DNA of 64,000 bases from Bacteroidales bacterium (GCA_007118495.1 SKRM01000004.1:1-64000), one strand, 5' to 3'; counted from the stretch's first letter, positions 28,441 through 39,955 are shown. Numbers and translations: made by a program. Notes: generated by a model from the letters alone, not told the origin.

Positions 28441-30723
28441 ATGCAAAAGTCTGATTTAAAAAGACCAAAGGGTGTCAACCCACCCGATCTGAGTCAATAC
28501 GGAATTATGGATGTTGAACACATCTTCTACAACCTGAGTTACGATGAATTGTTCCAGCACGAAACCGACCCTGCCCTTGAGGGATACGAAAGGGGCTTTG
28601 TCACTAAAACCGGAGCTGTAGCAGTTGACACAGGTATTTTTACAGGACGTTCTCCAAAAGACAAATACATTGTCAGGGAAGAAACCTCACAAGACAATAT
28701 CTGGTGGGCTGACGGAAATAACCGTTCAGACAATAAACCCATATCTGAAGTGGTTTGGAATTCACTTAAAGAAAACACCCTCGAGCAGTTTCATGGGAAA
28801 AAGCTTTATGTGATGGACGCTTTCTGTGGTGCCAATGAGAATACACGGATTAAAATACGGGTCATAACCGAAGTGGCCTGGATGGCACACTTTGTCAAAA
28901 ACATGTTTATCCGTCCCTCTGATGAAGATCTCAAGCACTTTGAGCCCGATTTTGTTATGCTCAACGCTTGTAAAACAATAAATAAAAAATGGGCCGAGCA
29001 AGATCTGAACTCAGATGTGTATGTCGCGTTTAACCTGAAAGAACGCAGGGCAGTGGTAGGGGGCACCTGGTATGGAGGCGAAATCAAAAAAGGGTTCTTC
29101 TCCATTATGAACTACTACCTGCCATTAAAGGGCATGGCAGCCATGCACTGCTCAGCCAATATGGGTAAGAATGGTGATACAGCCATTTTCTTCGGACTTT
29201 CAGGAACGGGCAAAACCACATTATCGGCTGACCCTGACCGTTACCTTATAGGTGATGACGAACATGGGTGGGATGATGAGGGCATATTCAACTTCGAGGG
29301 AGGATGCTATGCAAAATGCATCAACCTGAGCAAAGAAAAAGAGCCTGATATTTACAATGCCATTAAGCGGGATGCACTTCTTGAGAATGTGGTCTTCGAT
29401 GCTGAAACCAGTGAGGTGAATTTTGCTGATACCAGCAAAACAGAGAATACCAGGGTTTCATACCCACTCTATCATATCAAGAATATTGTCAAGCCTGTTT
29501 CCAAAGGAACACATCCAAAAAAAGTCATCTTTCTGACAGCCGATGCATTCGGGATACTCCCACCAGTTGCAAGGCTAAACCGCGATCAGGCCATGTATTA
29601 TTTCCTTAGTGGGTATACGGCCAAGCTGGCAGGAACTGAAAGGGGTGTTAAAGAACCATTGCCTACTTTTTCATCAGCATTTGGCGCTGCTTTCCTCATG
29701 CTTCACCCTACGGTTTATGCACAGGAACTTGCCAGAAAAATGAAGGAGTACGGAGCAACGGCTTACCTGGTCAACACAGGATGGATAGGAGGCCCTTATG
29801 GCATAGGTCAACGCATCGATATTGACAGCACCCGCAGAATTATAAGTGCCATTCTCGATGGTTCGCTTGACAAGACTGAAGTTGAAGAGCTGGCCCCCTT
29901 CGGGCTCATGATTCCAAAAGAAGTAAGTGGGGTTGACAGCAAAATACTCAATCCGAAAAACACCTGGAAATACGAAACTGCCTACATGAAGCAAGCTGAT
30001 GAATTAGCAGAAAAGTTCATTGCCAACTTCAACCGCTTCACCGATACCGAAGAAGGGCAGCGCCTGGTGGCTGCAGGTCCGCAGAACAAATTCATGAAAC
30101 AGTATTACAAATACTATGAAAAGAAAATCAACAGGCTTGAAGAAAGACATTCAGCAGAAATAAGCAGGTTAAAAGATCAGATATACATCCTGCAGAATTC
30201 ATTCAACGAATACATTTCTTTTAACTCCATTAATACTGACTATAAAAACAGAAAACTTCTCAGGCATGTACCAGTGGTTTCATACTTTAAAACCACTGAT
30301 AAGAACGAGATCAGTAATTGCCACCAGGCTGTTATCAAACTTATGAAGGCTGTCGGACTGGAGTTTTACTCACACGAACAATCAGGCTTGGGAGTAAATG
30401 AGTACATGACCAAATCGAAAGATGAAATCAGCTTACAAGAAGTAAACGACCGTATTGATGACATCATGCTGTGTTTTAATGGCAAACCATGCAAAAACGA
30501 GCGTCTGCAAGAGGTCAGGGATGACCTTTTTGAAATCACCACCAATATCCCTGATTTCATCATCAAAGCTGGCTCGCTGATTATTGTAAAAGTACCTGGC
30601 GGTGAGCAGTCTGGCCTCATAAAAGCACGTAAGCTTTCCATCTCAGGACTTATACACCTCGATAAGAATCCGCGCCTGATGCAAGATCCGGCTCAATTGC
30701 TTGAAGAAACAAACCACTTCTGA
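28441..30723 (+). CDS. pckA: Phosphoenolpyruvate carboxykinase (ATP) with an unidentified ~210-aa C-terminal extension
   Basis: [67 protein letters not shown]; core ends at VAAGPQ, extension 30085-30720. Confidence 0.95.
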   Translation: MQKSDLKRPKGVNPPDLSQYGIMDVEHIFYNLSYDELFQHETDPALEGYERGFVTKTGAVAVDTGIFTGRSPKDKYIVREETSQDNIWWADGNNRSDNKPISEVVWNSLKENTLEQFHGKKLYVMDAFCGANENTRIKIRVITEVAWMAHFVKNMFIRPSDEDLKHFEPDFVMLNACKTINKKWAEQDLNSDVYVAFNLKERRAVVGGTWYGGEIKKGFFSIMNYYLPLKGMAAMHCSANMGKNGDTAIFFGLSGTGKTTLSADPDRYLIGDDEHGWDDEGIFNFEGGCYAKCINLSKEKEPDIYNAIKRDALLENVVFDAETSEVNFADTSKTENTRVSYPLYHIKNIVKPVSKGTHPKKVIFLTADAFGILPPVARLNRDQAMYYFLSGYTAKLAGTERGVKEPLPTFSSAFGAAFLMLHPTVYAQELARKMKEYGATAYLVNTGWIGGPYGIGQRIDIDSTRRIISAILDGSLDKTEVEELAPFGLMIPKEVSGVDSKILNPKNTWKYETAYMKQADELAEKFIANFNRFTDTEEGQRLVAAGPQNKFMKQYYKYYEKKINRLEERHSAEISRLKDQIYILQNSFNEYISFNSINTDYKNRKLLRHVPVVSYFKTTDKNEISNCHQAVIKLMKAVGLEFYSHEQSGLGVNEYMTKSKDEISLQEVNDRIDDIMLCFNGKPCKNERLQEVRDDLFEITTNIPDFIIKAGSLIIVKVPGGEQSGLIKARKLSISGLIHLDKNPRLMQDPAQLLEETNHF

Positions 30724-30742
30724 AATCTGTAATCTGGTTACA

Positions 30743-30819
30743 CCGGCAGTTCCTGTAAGTCTGACCTTAAACTCTCTGCTTGCACATTGATGACTCAGAC
30801 AAAGGGCTGCCGGTTTTTT
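30743..30819 (+). terminator. Possible terminator/structured element downstream of pckA
   Basis: CCGGCAG (30743-30749) pairs with CTGCCGG (30807-30813) followed by a T-run; long loop makes this weak. Confidence 0.35.
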
Positions 30820-30896
30820 AAAAAACCAGACGACCCCCTTGATATGCCCTTACAGCAGAATTTTTTGTCGATTGCTTGTAATTTTTTTTCGATTTT

Positions 30897-30927
30897 ATTG
30901 CGAATGACCAAAAAAGTCGTATTTTTG
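30897..30927 (+). promoter_or_regulatory. Candidate promoter for the cold-shock gene: TTG (30898-30900), 19-nt spacer, TATTTTTG (30920-30927)
   Basis: Matches the Bacteroidota -33/-7 pattern. Confidence 0.5.
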
Positions 30928-30965
30928 ATCGTTCACCATATATTTTACCACTAAAGCTGCTTGTT

Positions 30966-31157
30966 ATGGAAACCGGTACTGTTAAATTTTTTAATGAAAA
31001 AAAGGGGTACGGATTTATTGTTGACGATAAGTCAGAGAAAGACGTTTTTGTTCACCACACCGGCTTGCTCGACCCAATCGCCAACGAAGATCGAGTTACA
31101 TTTGAAATTTCAGAAGACGAAAGAGGGAAAAAAGCCATCAATGTCAAAAAGGCGTAA
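30966..31157 (+). CDS. Cold-shock domain protein
   Basis: METGTVKFFNEKKGYGFIVDDKSEKDVFVHHTGL (RNP1/RNP2). Confidence 0.95.
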   Translation: METGTVKFFNEKKGYGFIVDDKSEKDVFVHHTGLLDPIANEDRVTFEISEDERGKKAINVKKA

Positions 31158-31185
31158 ATAACCCGACCTTATTGCATTCAGTGAG

Positions 31186-31213
31186 GCTCCGTCAAAAAAG
31201 CGGAGCTTTTTTT
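31186..31213 (+). terminator. Rho-independent terminator after the cold-shock gene
   Basis: GCTCCG tcaaaaaag CGGAGC TTTTTTT. Confidence 0.85.
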
Positions 31214-31267
31214 GTGTCTTTGTGTAATTTTACATCAAAATAGCTTGTGCACATTATTCATACATAG

Positions 31268-31846
31268 ATGATCATCATTGGCATTACCGGTACCCTGGGT
31301 GCAGGGAAGGGAACAGTAGTTGACTACCTTGTTCAAAATAAGGGCTTTACCCATTATTCTGTCAGAGCCTTTCTCAGAAAAGAACTTGAAAGCCGGCATA
31401 TGCCGGTTAACCGTGACACCCTTTTAGCCATCGCCAATACGCTAAGGGCCAAATATGGCCCCGCCCATATTGTCGAACAGCTGTATGCCCAGGCCAGCAC
31501 CTCAGGTAAACCCTGTGTAATTGAAAGCATTCGCACACCAGGTGAGGTTTATGCACTCCGGTCATTACCTGGCTTTTCTTTACTGGCAGTAGACGCTGAC
31601 CCCAGGGTCAGGTACAGACGGATCAAGACCAGAAACTCTGAAACTGATCAGGTTTCATATCAAACATTTGTTATGAATGAAGAAAGAGAAATGCATACAA
31701 GCAACCCCAACCATCAGAACCTTTCAGAATGTATCAGGCTTGCAGATCATACCATTATGAACAATGGCAGCCTCAATGAGTTGCATCAACATACAGAAGA
31801 ATTTCTGATACAATGTGGTTACAATAATACAAAACATAAAAAGTGA
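31268..31846 (+). CDS. P-loop kinase-like protein (NMP kinase / dephospho-CoA kinase-like)
   Basis: IIGITGTLGAGKGTVVDYL Walker A. Confidence 0.75.
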   Translation: MIIIGITGTLGAGKGTVVDYLVQNKGFTHYSVRAFLRKELESRHMPVNRDTLLAIANTLRAKYGPAHIVEQLYAQASTSGKPCVIESIRTPGEVYALRSLPGFSLLAVDADPRVRYRRIKTRNSETDQVSYQTFVMNEEREMHTSNPNHQNLSECIRLADHTIMNNGSLNELHQHTEEFLIQCGYNNTKHKK

Positions 31847-31849
31847 AAT

Positions 31850-32341
31850 ATGTCAGAACCGGGTTATCAGCGTCCCACATGGGATGAGTATTTTATGGAA
31901 ATTGCGCACACGGTAAGTAAACGAGCTACCTGCGACCGGGGCAGAAGTGGTTGTGTCATTGCCCGAGACAGGCAGATTCTGGTTACGGGGTATGTCGGAT
32001 CACCTATTGGGCTACCACACTGTGATGATGCCGGACACCAAATGAAAAAGGTATTGCATGAAGACGGTCGTGAAACCATGCACTGTGTAAGGACTGTTCA
32101 TGCTGAGCAAAATGCAATTTGTCAGGCAGCCCGGCTTGGGATCAGTATCTCAGGAGCAACCCTCTACTGCCGGATGACTCCCTGCAGGGTTTGTGCCATG
32201 CTGATTATCAACTGTGGGATTACGAGGGTGGTGTGTGAGAAAAAGTACCACGCCGGCACTGAATCCGAACAATTGTTCGCAGATGCCGGCGTGCAACTTG
32301 AATATTTTACTGAAGAGGTTCTCCGTTACGGTAACCAATAA
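31850..32341 (+). CDS. Deoxycytidylate (dCMP) deaminase family
   Basis: VHAEQNAICQAARLG (HAE) and TPCRVCAMLIINCGITRVV (PCxxC). Confidence 0.9.
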   Translation: MSEPGYQRPTWDEYFMEIAHTVSKRATCDRGRSGCVIARDRQILVTGYVGSPIGLPHCDDAGHQMKKVLHEDGRETMHCVRTVHAEQNAICQAARLGISISGATLYCRMTPCRVCAMLIINCGITRVVCEKKYHAGTESEQLFADAGVQLEYFTEEVLRYGNQ

Positions 32342-32343
32342 GC

Positions 32344-33330
32344 TTAATCTGCGAAAATCTTTACTACGCGCTCTCCGCTTGATTTGGTGTATCCTCTGAA
32401 CATGCCTGAAGTGTTAAAGGGCATGCTTACGTTTCCATCTTTGTCAACAGCCACCAGGCCTCCGCTTACATTAAGATCATTGAGTGTTCCGTTAATGATA
32501 CCGTTGGCTGCTTCATCCAATGATGATCCTTTATATAGCATACGTGCCGAGATATCAAATGCAACAGCATATTTGATAAAAAACTCTCCATGACCAGTTG
32601 CCGAAACGGCACAACTTGCATTGTTGGCATAGGTTCCGGCTCCAATAATGGGGCTGTCTCCTACCCTGTTGTAACGTTTGGCTGTCATCCCTCCGGTTGA
32701 AGTGGCTGCAGCAAGGTTTCCGTGTACATCAAGGGCAACGGCCCCAACAGTACCCATCATATCACCTGTTTCCATATAGCCTTGCTCTTGCATCTGCCTG
32801 AGACTTTCTTGCAATTGATCATATCTGTATTGATCAAAAAAGTAAGAAGGATCTACAATCTCCACCCCCTGTTCCCTTGCAAATTGTTCTGCTCCCTTAC
32901 CCGTAAGCAAAACATGTGGGGTTTGTTCCATAACCATCCTGGCCGTTGTGATAGGATTGCGAATGTTGGTAACACCGGCAATTGCTCCTGCAGTGATCTT
33001 GCTGCCGCACATGATCGAAGCATCCAGTTCATTTCCTCCTTCATAAGTAAAAACAGCCCCGCGCCCTGCATTAAACTTGGGTGAGTCTTCCATAATCCTT
33101 ACGGCTGCCTCTACGGCATCAAGGCTTGAACCACCAGCTTTAAGAATGGCTTCGCCTGCATCAAGGGCTTCGTTCAGTTTGGCATAAAATTCAGCTTCCC
33201 TGGCCTCAGGCACTCGTTGACGATCAACATTTCCAGCTCCACCATGAATAACTATGGTATAATTACCCTGTGCATACACCAGGGGGCTCAAAAACAAGAG
33301 CAAAAAAAAGCTTATAACAAAATGCTTCAT
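32344..33330 (-). CDS. Isoaspartyl peptidase / L-asparaginase (Ntn hydrolase), exported
   Basis: Signal peptide MKHFVISFFLLLFLSPLVYAQ; GTVGAVALDVHGNLAAATSTGG (catalytic Thr). Confidence 0.92.
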   Translation of the reverse strand: MKHFVISFFLLLFLSPLVYAQGNYTIVIHGGAGNVDRQRVPEAREAEFYAKLNEALDAGEAILKAGGSSLDAVEAAVRIMEDSPKFNAGRGAVFTYEGGNELDASIMCGSKITAGAIAGVTNIRNPITTARMVMEQTPHVLLTGKGAEQFAREQGVEIVDPSYFFDQYRYDQLQESLRQMQEQGYMETGDMMGTVGAVALDVHGNLAAATSTGGMTAKRYNRVGDSPIIGAGTYANNASCAVSATGHGEFFIKYAVAFDISARMLYKGSSLDEAANGIINGTLNDLNVSGGLVAVDKDGNVSMPFNTSGMFRGYTKSSGERVVKIFAD

Positions 33331-33355
33331 AACAAAGTAACAATTTTGGTTTATA

Positions 33356-34030
33356 TTAATTGGTTGTCTCATATTCGCGATTCAGTTTCTCAATAACATC
33401 CGTTGTGATATCATAGGTCTTGTCAGCATAAAGAATGCCTCCTCCCATTGAATAACCAAGGATAAAATCGTAGCCCTTTTCCTGATTATACTTCTTGAGA
33501 AATTCACTGATGATTTCAAAAAGCTCTCTGTTTAACTCAAACTCTTTCCGGGCAAGTCTTTCTGAGTAAGTCTCATTGAGCTGAAGCAGATCCTGTTGCA
33601 GCTGCATCAACTCCTGCTCCTTTTGCTGAGCCCGTTCCATGCCAAGGTTACCTGATTGAACATCGCGCTGAAACCGATCTACTTCGGTCTGAAAATTTCG
33701 TTGCCTACGGGTAAGGTCACTTTCAAGACGTTGTTGCTCTTCTTGAAGTTCATCCCGCATTTTAATGGCCAGCGCATATTGCTCAATAATCAACTCATTA
33801 TCAACATAGGCAATAGTGTATTGAATGGCCTGGACAGTATCATCAACGGGCTGATGGGCTGGTGTTGCTGCTGATGACCCGGAACCATTTCCAAAAAAGT
33901 GAATTCCATACAGCACCATAAGGCCGATAAACAGCAAAATATTAATAATCAGCCCCTTTTTAAAGCCGGCATTCGTGGCCAGACCGGTCTTCTTCCCGTT
34001 ACCGGGTTTGTTTTTATCAGTTTCTTGCAT
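33356..34030 (-). CDS. OmpH/Skp-like protein with N-terminal membrane anchor
   Basis: One TM then long coiled coil; FEIISEFLKKYNQEKGYDFILGYS. Confidence 0.85.
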   Translation of the reverse strand: MQETDKNKPGNGKKTGLATNAGFKKGLIINILLFIGLMVLYGIHFFGNGSGSSAATPAHQPVDDTVQAIQYTIAYVDNELIIEQYALAIKMRDELQEEQQRLESDLTRRQRNFQTEVDRFQRDVQSGNLGMERAQQKEQELMQLQQDLLQLNETYSERLARKEFELNRELFEIISEFLKKYNQEKGYDFILGYSMGGGILYADKTYDITTDVIEKLNREYETTN

Positions 34031-34067
34031 AGTAGGTGATTATTTAATGTAATAACATGACTGAAAA

Positions 34068-36266
34068 TCAATTACCCATTTCAGACATGAAGCGGATACG
34101 CATCAACCTGATTTCTTCTTCTGAAAATTCATCTTCGCCAAGCTCTTCGAGTGCATCTTGATAAGAGTCTGTTTCAGCGGTCTTGAAATAATCAAAAATT
34201 TCTTCCTGTTTATCCAGGTCTACCATCTGGTTGATATAATAACGGATATCTATTTTGGTTCCTGAGGCCACAATGCTTTCGAGCTCGTGCAACAACTCGG
34301 TAAATTCAATGCCCTTTGCCTCGGCCAGATCTTCGAGTGAAACCTTACGGTCGATGTTTTTAATAAGATAAACCTTGAGCCCTGATTTGTTCACCACCGA
34401 CTTGACAACCATGTCCATGGGGCGCTCAATTTCATTGTCTTCAACATATCTGGCTATTAACTCTATAAAAGGCTGGCCAAACCGTTCGGCCTTACCTGAA
34501 CCGACACCGGTTATTTGCTTCAGTTCTTCAAGTGTGATAGGGTACTGAATGGCCATATCCTCAAGTGATGGATCTTGAAAGATCACAAAAGGAGGTAAAT
34601 TGTGCTTGCGTGCAATTTGTTTGCGCAGATCTTTCAATAGTGAAAACAGCACTTTGTCAGTGGCACTGGTCTTTTGCCCCATCCCTGTAAGATTGGCGGC
34701 ATCGTCCGGATTATCATAGTCATGATCCCGGCTCATCTTTATAGATTTGGGTGTCTCGATATACTCCTTGCCCTCGGGTGTTAGTTTTAATGTGCCATAA
34801 TCTTCAATGTCTTTTTCGAGCAACCTCTCAATAAGGCTCTGCCTTAGCACCGCATACCAGAATTTCTGGTCTTTGTCAGCGCCTTTACCAAATACCTCAA
34901 GCTTATTGTGCTTGCAGGATTTTACTGTTGTTGTACTTTTTCCCATAAGTACGTTGATTACATGTTTGGGTTTAAAAATCTCTTTCACGGTCTTGACCGT
35001 TTCTAACAGGAGGCAAATATATTCTTTTCCTTCAAATTTTTCTTTAGGGTTTAAACAATTATCACATGAGCCACAAGTTTCAGTTTCATACACTTCGCCA
35101 AAATAATTCAGCAGTGTCTTGCGACGGCATATGGATGACTCTGCGTAAGCAACGGTTTCCATAAGCAGTTGTGTCCCAATTTCCTGTTCAGCCACTGGTT
35201 TGCCTTTGAGGAATTTTTCCATTTTTTGAATGTCCTCATATGAATAAAAGGCAATACAGTTTCCCTCGCCTCCATCTCTGCCGGCCCGTCCGGTTTCCTG
35301 ATAATAAGCTTCAAGGCTCTTGGGAAAATCGTGATGAATCACATAGCGGACATCTGGTTTGTCTATCCCCATACCAAAGGCGATGGTAGCAACAATCACA
35401 TCTGCGTCTTCCATAAGAAAGCGATCCTGATTATTAATCCTGACAGCTGAATCAAGACCTGCATGATAAGGTAGGGCCCCTATCCCGTTCACCTGAAGTG
35501 TGGCCGCAAGCTCTTCAACTTTCTTTCTGCTCAGGCAATAGATAATTCCTGATTTTCCTTCCTGACCTTTTACGAAGCGTATAATATCACTGGTTATATG
35601 CTTGGTTTTGGGACGTATCTCATAGTACAGGTTCGGCCTGTTGAATGACGAAATAAAACAATTGGCCTCCATCATCCCCAGGTTTTTCCGGATATCCTGC
35701 CTGACTTTTGGCGTTGCAGTGGCCGTCAGGGCAATGACCGGAACTTTTTTTTCAAAGGCTGCGATAATAGGTCGTAATCGTCTGTATTCAGGCCTGAAAT
35801 CATGCCCCCATTCAGAAATACAATGGGCCTCATCAATGGCAAAAAATGAAATATCGAGAGATTTTAAAAACCTAACATTCTCTTCTTTGGTAAGTGATTC
35901 AGGAGCCACATATAGCAATTTGGTCAGACCACTGCTCAGGTCATTTTTTACCTGAAGTACTTCTGCCCTGGTTAAAGAAGAATTTAAAACATGGGCTATA
36001 CCCTCATAAGTTGCGAAGTTACGGATGGCGTCTACCTGATTCTTCATTAACGCAATGAGCGGTGAAACCACAATGGCAGTTCCCGTGCCGATCAGAGCTG
36101 GTAACTGATAGCACATTGATTTACCACCGCCGGTAGGCATTATAACAAAAGTGTCCTTCTGATTTAAAAGAGATTGTACAATAGCCTCCTGATCGCCCTT
36201 GAACGTACCGTAACCAAAAATCTGTTTTAGCAGCTCACGCAAAGATACACTGCTCTTTACCTCCAT
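34068..36266 (-). CDS. recQ: ATP-dependent DNA helicase RecQ
   Basis: [36 protein letters not shown] zinc site [23 protein letters not shown] domain. Confidence 0.95.
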   Translation of the reverse strand: MEVKSSVSLRELLKQIFGYGTFKGDQEAIVQSLLNQKDTFVIMPTGGGKSMCYQLPALIGTGTAIVVSPLIALMKNQVDAIRNFATYEGIAHVLNSSLTRAEVLQVKNDLSSGLTKLLYVAPESLTKEENVRFLKSLDISFFAIDEAHCISEWGHDFRPEYRRLRPIIAAFEKKVPVIALTATATPKVRQDIRKNLGMMEANCFISSFNRPNLYYEIRPKTKHITSDIIRFVKGQEGKSGIIYCLSRKKVEELAATLQVNGIGALPYHAGLDSAVRINNQDRFLMEDADVIVATIAFGMGIDKPDVRYVIHHDFPKSLEAYYQETGRAGRDGGEGNCIAFYSYEDIQKMEKFLKGKPVAEQEIGTQLLMETVAYAESSICRRKTLLNYFGEVYETETCGSCDNCLNPKEKFEGKEYICLLLETVKTVKEIFKPKHVINVLMGKSTTTVKSCKHNKLEVFGKGADKDQKFWYAVLRQSLIERLLEKDIEDYGTLKLTPEGKEYIETPKSIKMSRDHDYDNPDDAANLTGMGQKTSATDKVLFSLLKDLRKQIARKHNLPPFVIFQDPSLEDMAIQYPITLEELKQITGVGSGKAERFGQPFIELIARYVEDNEIERPMDMVVKSVVNKSGLKVYLIKNIDRKVSLEDLAEAKGIEFTELLHELESIVASGTKIDIRYYINQMVDLDKQEEIFDYFKTAETDSYQDALEELGEDEFSEEEIRLMRIRFMSEMGN

Positions 36267-36372
36267 GACATAATCAATTGTATTTAGACCTGGGTACCAT
36301 TTCCTTGCTTTTTGTCAAACAGGGAGTCATGGCTAATTATTACAGATTTTTCACATTTTCGGAAAAATCATG

Positions 36373-36380
36373 TAGGTTTG
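36373..36380 (+). promoter_or_regulatory. Candidate -7 box TAGGTTTG
   Basis: Upstream of the kdsD-like gene. Confidence 0.35.
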
Positions 36381-36440
36381 TATTGTAAATTTAGCATTTA
36401 ATTCACATTCATCCAACACTTTTCCAATCCTGCAAAGAAA

Positions 36441-37406
36441 TTGAAATCTGCCAATGAAATAATGAAAATCGCATTGTCTACCATCGAAGATGAACACATT
36501 GCGATAAGCAGGCTAAAAAGTTATATTGATAATTCTTTTGTGTCTGCAATCAATGAAATATTTTCCTGCAAAGGAAGGGTTGTTATTACCGGAATTGGCA
36601 AAAGCGCCATCATTGCCGGCAAAATTGTCTCCACTTTCAATTCAACGGGCACCCCATCTGTTTTTATGCACGCTGCCGATGCCATTCATGGTGACCTGGG
36701 TATCATTCAGAAGCAAGATGTGGTAATATGTATCAGCAATAGCGGAAACACACCCGAGATAAAAGTGCTGACTCCCATGCTCAAAACATTGGGGGCCTGC
36801 CTCATTGGGATGGTAGGCAATATCAGTTCATTTCTGGCACAGCAATCAGATATTGTGATCAACACAACGGTTGAGAACGAAGCCATACCAGGTAATCCTG
36901 CCCCAACCTGCAGCACGACTGCCCAGCTGGTCATGGGTGATGCCATAGCTATGGCACTGCTTTACTGCAGGGGTTTTACCGCCAATGATTTTGCCAGATA
37001 CCATCCCGGCGGATCTCTCGGCAAACAGCTCTACCTGAAGGCCGAAAACCTTTATACAAAAAATGAAGCACCTGCGGTCAACCCGGATGATAACCTGAAA
37101 ACCATCATCGTTGAAATTTCCGGAAAGCGGCTTGGAGCAACAGCTGTTATTGACCAAGGCAAGATATTGGGTGTAATTACTGACGGTGACCTTAGGCGGA
37201 TGCTCGAAAAGGAACAAAAGCTAGACGAATTAAAGGCCAGAGACATAATGACGGTTAATCCTAAAATGATTTCAGGCGACACCATGGCAGTTGATGCACT
37301 GCAATTAATGCGAACGAACAATATTACACAGCTTTTGGTTGTTGACAAAGGGGTATACAAAGGCATCGTGCATCTGCACGATATTCTCGACGAAGGGATC
37401 ATTTAA
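36441..37406 (+). CDS. kdsD: KpsF/GutQ-type sugar-phosphate isomerase (arabinose-5-phosphate isomerase), SIS plus CBS domains
   Basis: [38 protein letters not shown] pair; TTG 36441 or ATG 36462 start. Confidence 0.9.
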   Translation: MKSANEIMKIALSTIEDEHIAISRLKSYIDNSFVSAINEIFSCKGRVVITGIGKSAIIAGKIVSTFNSTGTPSVFMHAADAIHGDLGIIQKQDVVICISNSGNTPEIKVLTPMLKTLGACLIGMVGNISSFLAQQSDIVINTTVENEAIPGNPAPTCSTTAQLVMGDAIAMALLYCRGFTANDFARYHPGGSLGKQLYLKAENLYTKNEAPAVNPDDNLKTIIVEISGKRLGATAVIDQGKILGVITDGDLRRMLEKEQKLDELKARDIMTVNPKMISGDTMAVDALQLMRTNNITQLLVVDKGVYKGIVHLHDILDEGII

Positions 37407-37438
37407 ACACAACAGGTAAACAGCCAATTAAGTGCCTT

Positions 37439-38173
37439 ATGACAAAAATGAAATTACACACCAGAGATCTGGTGAAGAAATACAAGAAACGTGTGGTAGT
37501 CAACCATGTTTCAGTCGAGGTGAGCCAGGGTGAGATTGTTGGGCTGCTTGGTCCGAACGGGGCTGGTAAAACCACAACATTCTACATGATTGTAGGCCTG
37601 ATTAAACCGCACAAGGGCACCATTTATCTTGACAATGAAGAAATTACTGGCGAACCAATGTATAAAAGGGCACAAAGGGGTATTGGTTACCTGGCCCAGG
37701 AGGCCAGTGTGTTCAGAAACCTGAGTGTAGAAGACAACATCAGGGCGGTACTTGAATTCACAAATAAGACAAAAGAAGAACAACGCGAAAAACTGGAAAC
37801 ACTAATTGACGAATTTGGGTTGCAGTATATCAGGAAAAGCAAAGGGATAACACTCTCAGGTGGTGAAAGACGTCGTACTGAAATAGCCAGGTCACTGGCT
37901 GTCGACCCCAAATTCATTCTCCTCGACGAACCATTTGCCGGTGTTGACCCCATCGCCGTTGAAGACATCCAGGATATTGTTTCTCAGCTTAAGGAGAAAA
38001 ACATCGGGGTGCTGATCACAGACCATAATGTACATGAAACCCTCAACATTACCGACAGGGCATACCTTTTGTTTGAAGGCTCAATCCTGAAGGCCGGAAC
38101 AGCAGATGAGCTGGCTAATGATGAAGAAGTAAGAAGGGTATACCTGGGCGAAAGCTTCCAGCTCAGGCGCTAA
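37439..38173 (+). CDS. lptB: LPS export ABC transporter ATP-binding protein LptB
   Basis: [53 protein letters not shown]. Confidence 0.95.
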   Translation: MTKMKLHTRDLVKKYKKRVVVNHVSVEVSQGEIVGLLGPNGAGKTTTFYMIVGLIKPHKGTIYLDNEEITGEPMYKRAQRGIGYLAQEASVFRNLSVEDNIRAVLEFTNKTKEEQREKLETLIDEFGLQYIRKSKGITLSGGERRRTEIARSLAVDPKFILLDEPFAGVDPIAVEDIQDIVSQLKEKNIGVLITDHNVHETLNITDRAYLLFEGSILKAGTADELANDEEVRRVYLGESFQLRR

Positions 38174-38637
38174 TGAATAAGGGCAACCGCATAGGCTGAA
38201 ATGCCTTCACCACGGCCTGTAAATCCCATATGCTCGGTAGTAGTCGCCTTAATAGAAATCTGGTCTTCACCAATGCCCATGATGCTACTCATTGTGGTGG
38301 TCATTTCCTTAATGTATGGGCTAAGTTTTGGTTCCTGAAGACATACAGTGGCATCGATATTTCCGACCTTGAAACCTTTTGATACCAACATGGCCATAAC
38401 CTGGCCCAGCAACACCGTGCTGTCTGCATCCTTCAGCATGGGCTCAGTATCAGGAAAATGCCGGCCAATATCGCCAAGAGCTGCTGCTCCCAGCAAGGCA
38501 TCCATAATGGCATGAATCAGCACGTCCCCATCAGAGTGCCCCAATGATCCTTTTTCAAATGGTACCAAAACACCCCCTACCAGTAAGGGTCTCCCCGCCA
38601 CCAGAGCATGAACATCATAACCAAATCCGATCCGCAT
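38170..38637 (-). CDS. ispF: 2-C-methyl-D-erythritol 2,4-cyclodiphosphate synthase
   Basis: [47 protein letters not shown]. Confidence 0.97.
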   Translation of the reverse strand: MRIGFGYDVHALVAGRPLLVGGVLVPFEKGSLGHSDGDVLIHAIMDALLGAAALGDIGRHFPDTEPMLKDADSTVLLGQVMAMLVSKGFKVGNIDATVCLQEPKLSPYIKEMTTTMSSIMGIGEDQISIKATTTEHMGFTGRGEGISAYAVALIH

Positions 38638-38652
38638 CCTGAGAAAAGTATA

Positions 38653-39861
38653 CTATCGGGCCTGCATGGCCGCAAAATCAAATGTAAGTGAAAACCTGAG
38701 AACGTTTTCAAGCGGACTGCGTTGGGCCACCGGAATTACATAGGCAAAGTCGAGTCCGAAGACATTGTATTTAAGACCTACCCCTACGGTGAAGTATTTT
38801 CTGTTGCCCTTTGATGCATGTTCGTGAAAATATCCGCCCCGCAGAGCAAATTGCTGATCATACCAATATTCAATTCCTGTTGAGATTGTAAATTCGTTTA
38901 ATTCTTCAGAGAACCCACCGGGGGCATCGCTGAATGAACCCAGCATACCTGAAACCACAGAACGGTTTGGATCACGTCCCTCTTCAATGACAAACTCACC
39001 ATCATCTCCTACGATCACCCTGCCATCATCATCCCTGGCATAAATCGGAGGTGTGGGCACCAGCAATTTATTAAAATCAACCATAAGTGAAAGCTGGTTA
39101 AAGTCATCCAGATCAAAAGTCAGCGACGGTCCAAACCTGAGGTTGATGGGTATAAAATCAGCATTGATATCCTCAGTATAGGTTATTTTGTTGCCCATAT
39201 TTGAAATGTTGATCCCTGCAGCAAAGATGGTGGGCGTATCCCATGAAAGTTCCCGGTTATAATAGGCAGATACGTCAGCGGCAAAGGATATACCCGCCTG
39301 GGTTTCCATCCCTCCTGCCATCTGACCCTGGGTCAGGTTGCTGTAAATAAAACGACCGGTTACCGCACCTGATATGTTTTCACCCAGGCGCCGTGCATAG
39401 GCCACATCTAAGGAAAATTCATTGGGTTTAACCGGAAACAAAAAGTTTCCTACCTCATCGGTAAAATTTATCTCGCCCAGGGTAAAATATTTTAGTGAAA
39501 AGGCAATGGTCTGCAGATCATCCAGGCGATAAAAGCCAGCCAGGTATGACAGGTTGATATCAGGCACCAGTGCACGCAGCCAGGGAGTATAGTTCATGGC
39601 AATGCCCATGTTTTCTTCCATAAAAGCATATTTGGCCGGGTTCCAGTGCATTGAATTGACATCAGGGGACGAAGATACCCCGGCATCACCCAATGCGCCC
39701 GCACGAGCGTCGGGGGCTATCATTAAAAACGGCACGGCCGTGCTGATAGTGTTAATGCTTCGCTGGCCGAGAAGATCACCACCATAGTTCTGGGCAGATA
39801 CCTGGAATGAGGTAAGCATCAAGATGACAGGAACAATGGTAAGCGCAAATAATGACTTCAT
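38653..39861 (-). CDS. porV: Type IX secretion system outer membrane protein PorV
   Basis: FLMIAPDARAGALGDAGVSSSPDVNSMHWNPAKYAF, beta-barrel pattern, adjacent to porU. Confidence 0.9.
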   Translation of the reverse strand: MKSLFALTIVPVILMLTSFQVSAQNYGGDLLGQRSINTISTAVPFLMIAPDARAGALGDAGVSSSPDVNSMHWNPAKYAFMEENMGIAMNYTPWLRALVPDINLSYLAGFYRLDDLQTIAFSLKYFTLGEINFTDEVGNFLFPVKPNEFSLDVAYARRLGENISGAVTGRFIYSNLTQGQMAGGMETQAGISFAADVSAYYNRELSWDTPTIFAAGINISNMGNKITYTEDINADFIPINLRFGPSLTFDLDDFNQLSLMVDFNKLLVPTPPIYARDDDGRVIVGDDGEFVIEEGRDPNRSVVSGMLGSFSDAPGGFSEELNEFTISTGIEYWYDQQFALRGGYFHEHASKGNRKYFTVGVGLKYNVFGLDFAYVIPVAQRSPLENVLRFSLTFDFAAMQAR

Positions 39862-39955
39862 GTGTTTTTTGTTTAGTTAACTGATTTTCTGCAATTATTC
39901 ATGACAGAAGAAAAGCATTTCAATTCATGCCTGAATGCCTGATCTGAAGAAACCG

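Noticed and set aside
30961-31161. 66-aa ORF overlapping the cold-shock gene in another frame
   Set aside because: The overlapping frame encodes a complete cold-shock domain; this frame shows no family motif.
31268-32341. Kinase plus deaminase as an anti-phage nucleotide-depletion system
   Set aside because: Surrounding genes are housekeeping, there is no sensor or toxin gene, and both fit ordinary dNTP metabolism.
32344-33372. Overlap between the asparaginase-like and OmpH-like genes
   Set aside because: Caused by an over-extended start; the signal peptide MKHFVISFF places the start at 33330, removing the overlap.
36240-36247. TAnnTTTG box for recQ
   Set aside because: It lies inside the recQ reading frame downstream of the ATG (codes for VSL), so it is probably chance unless the start is wrong.
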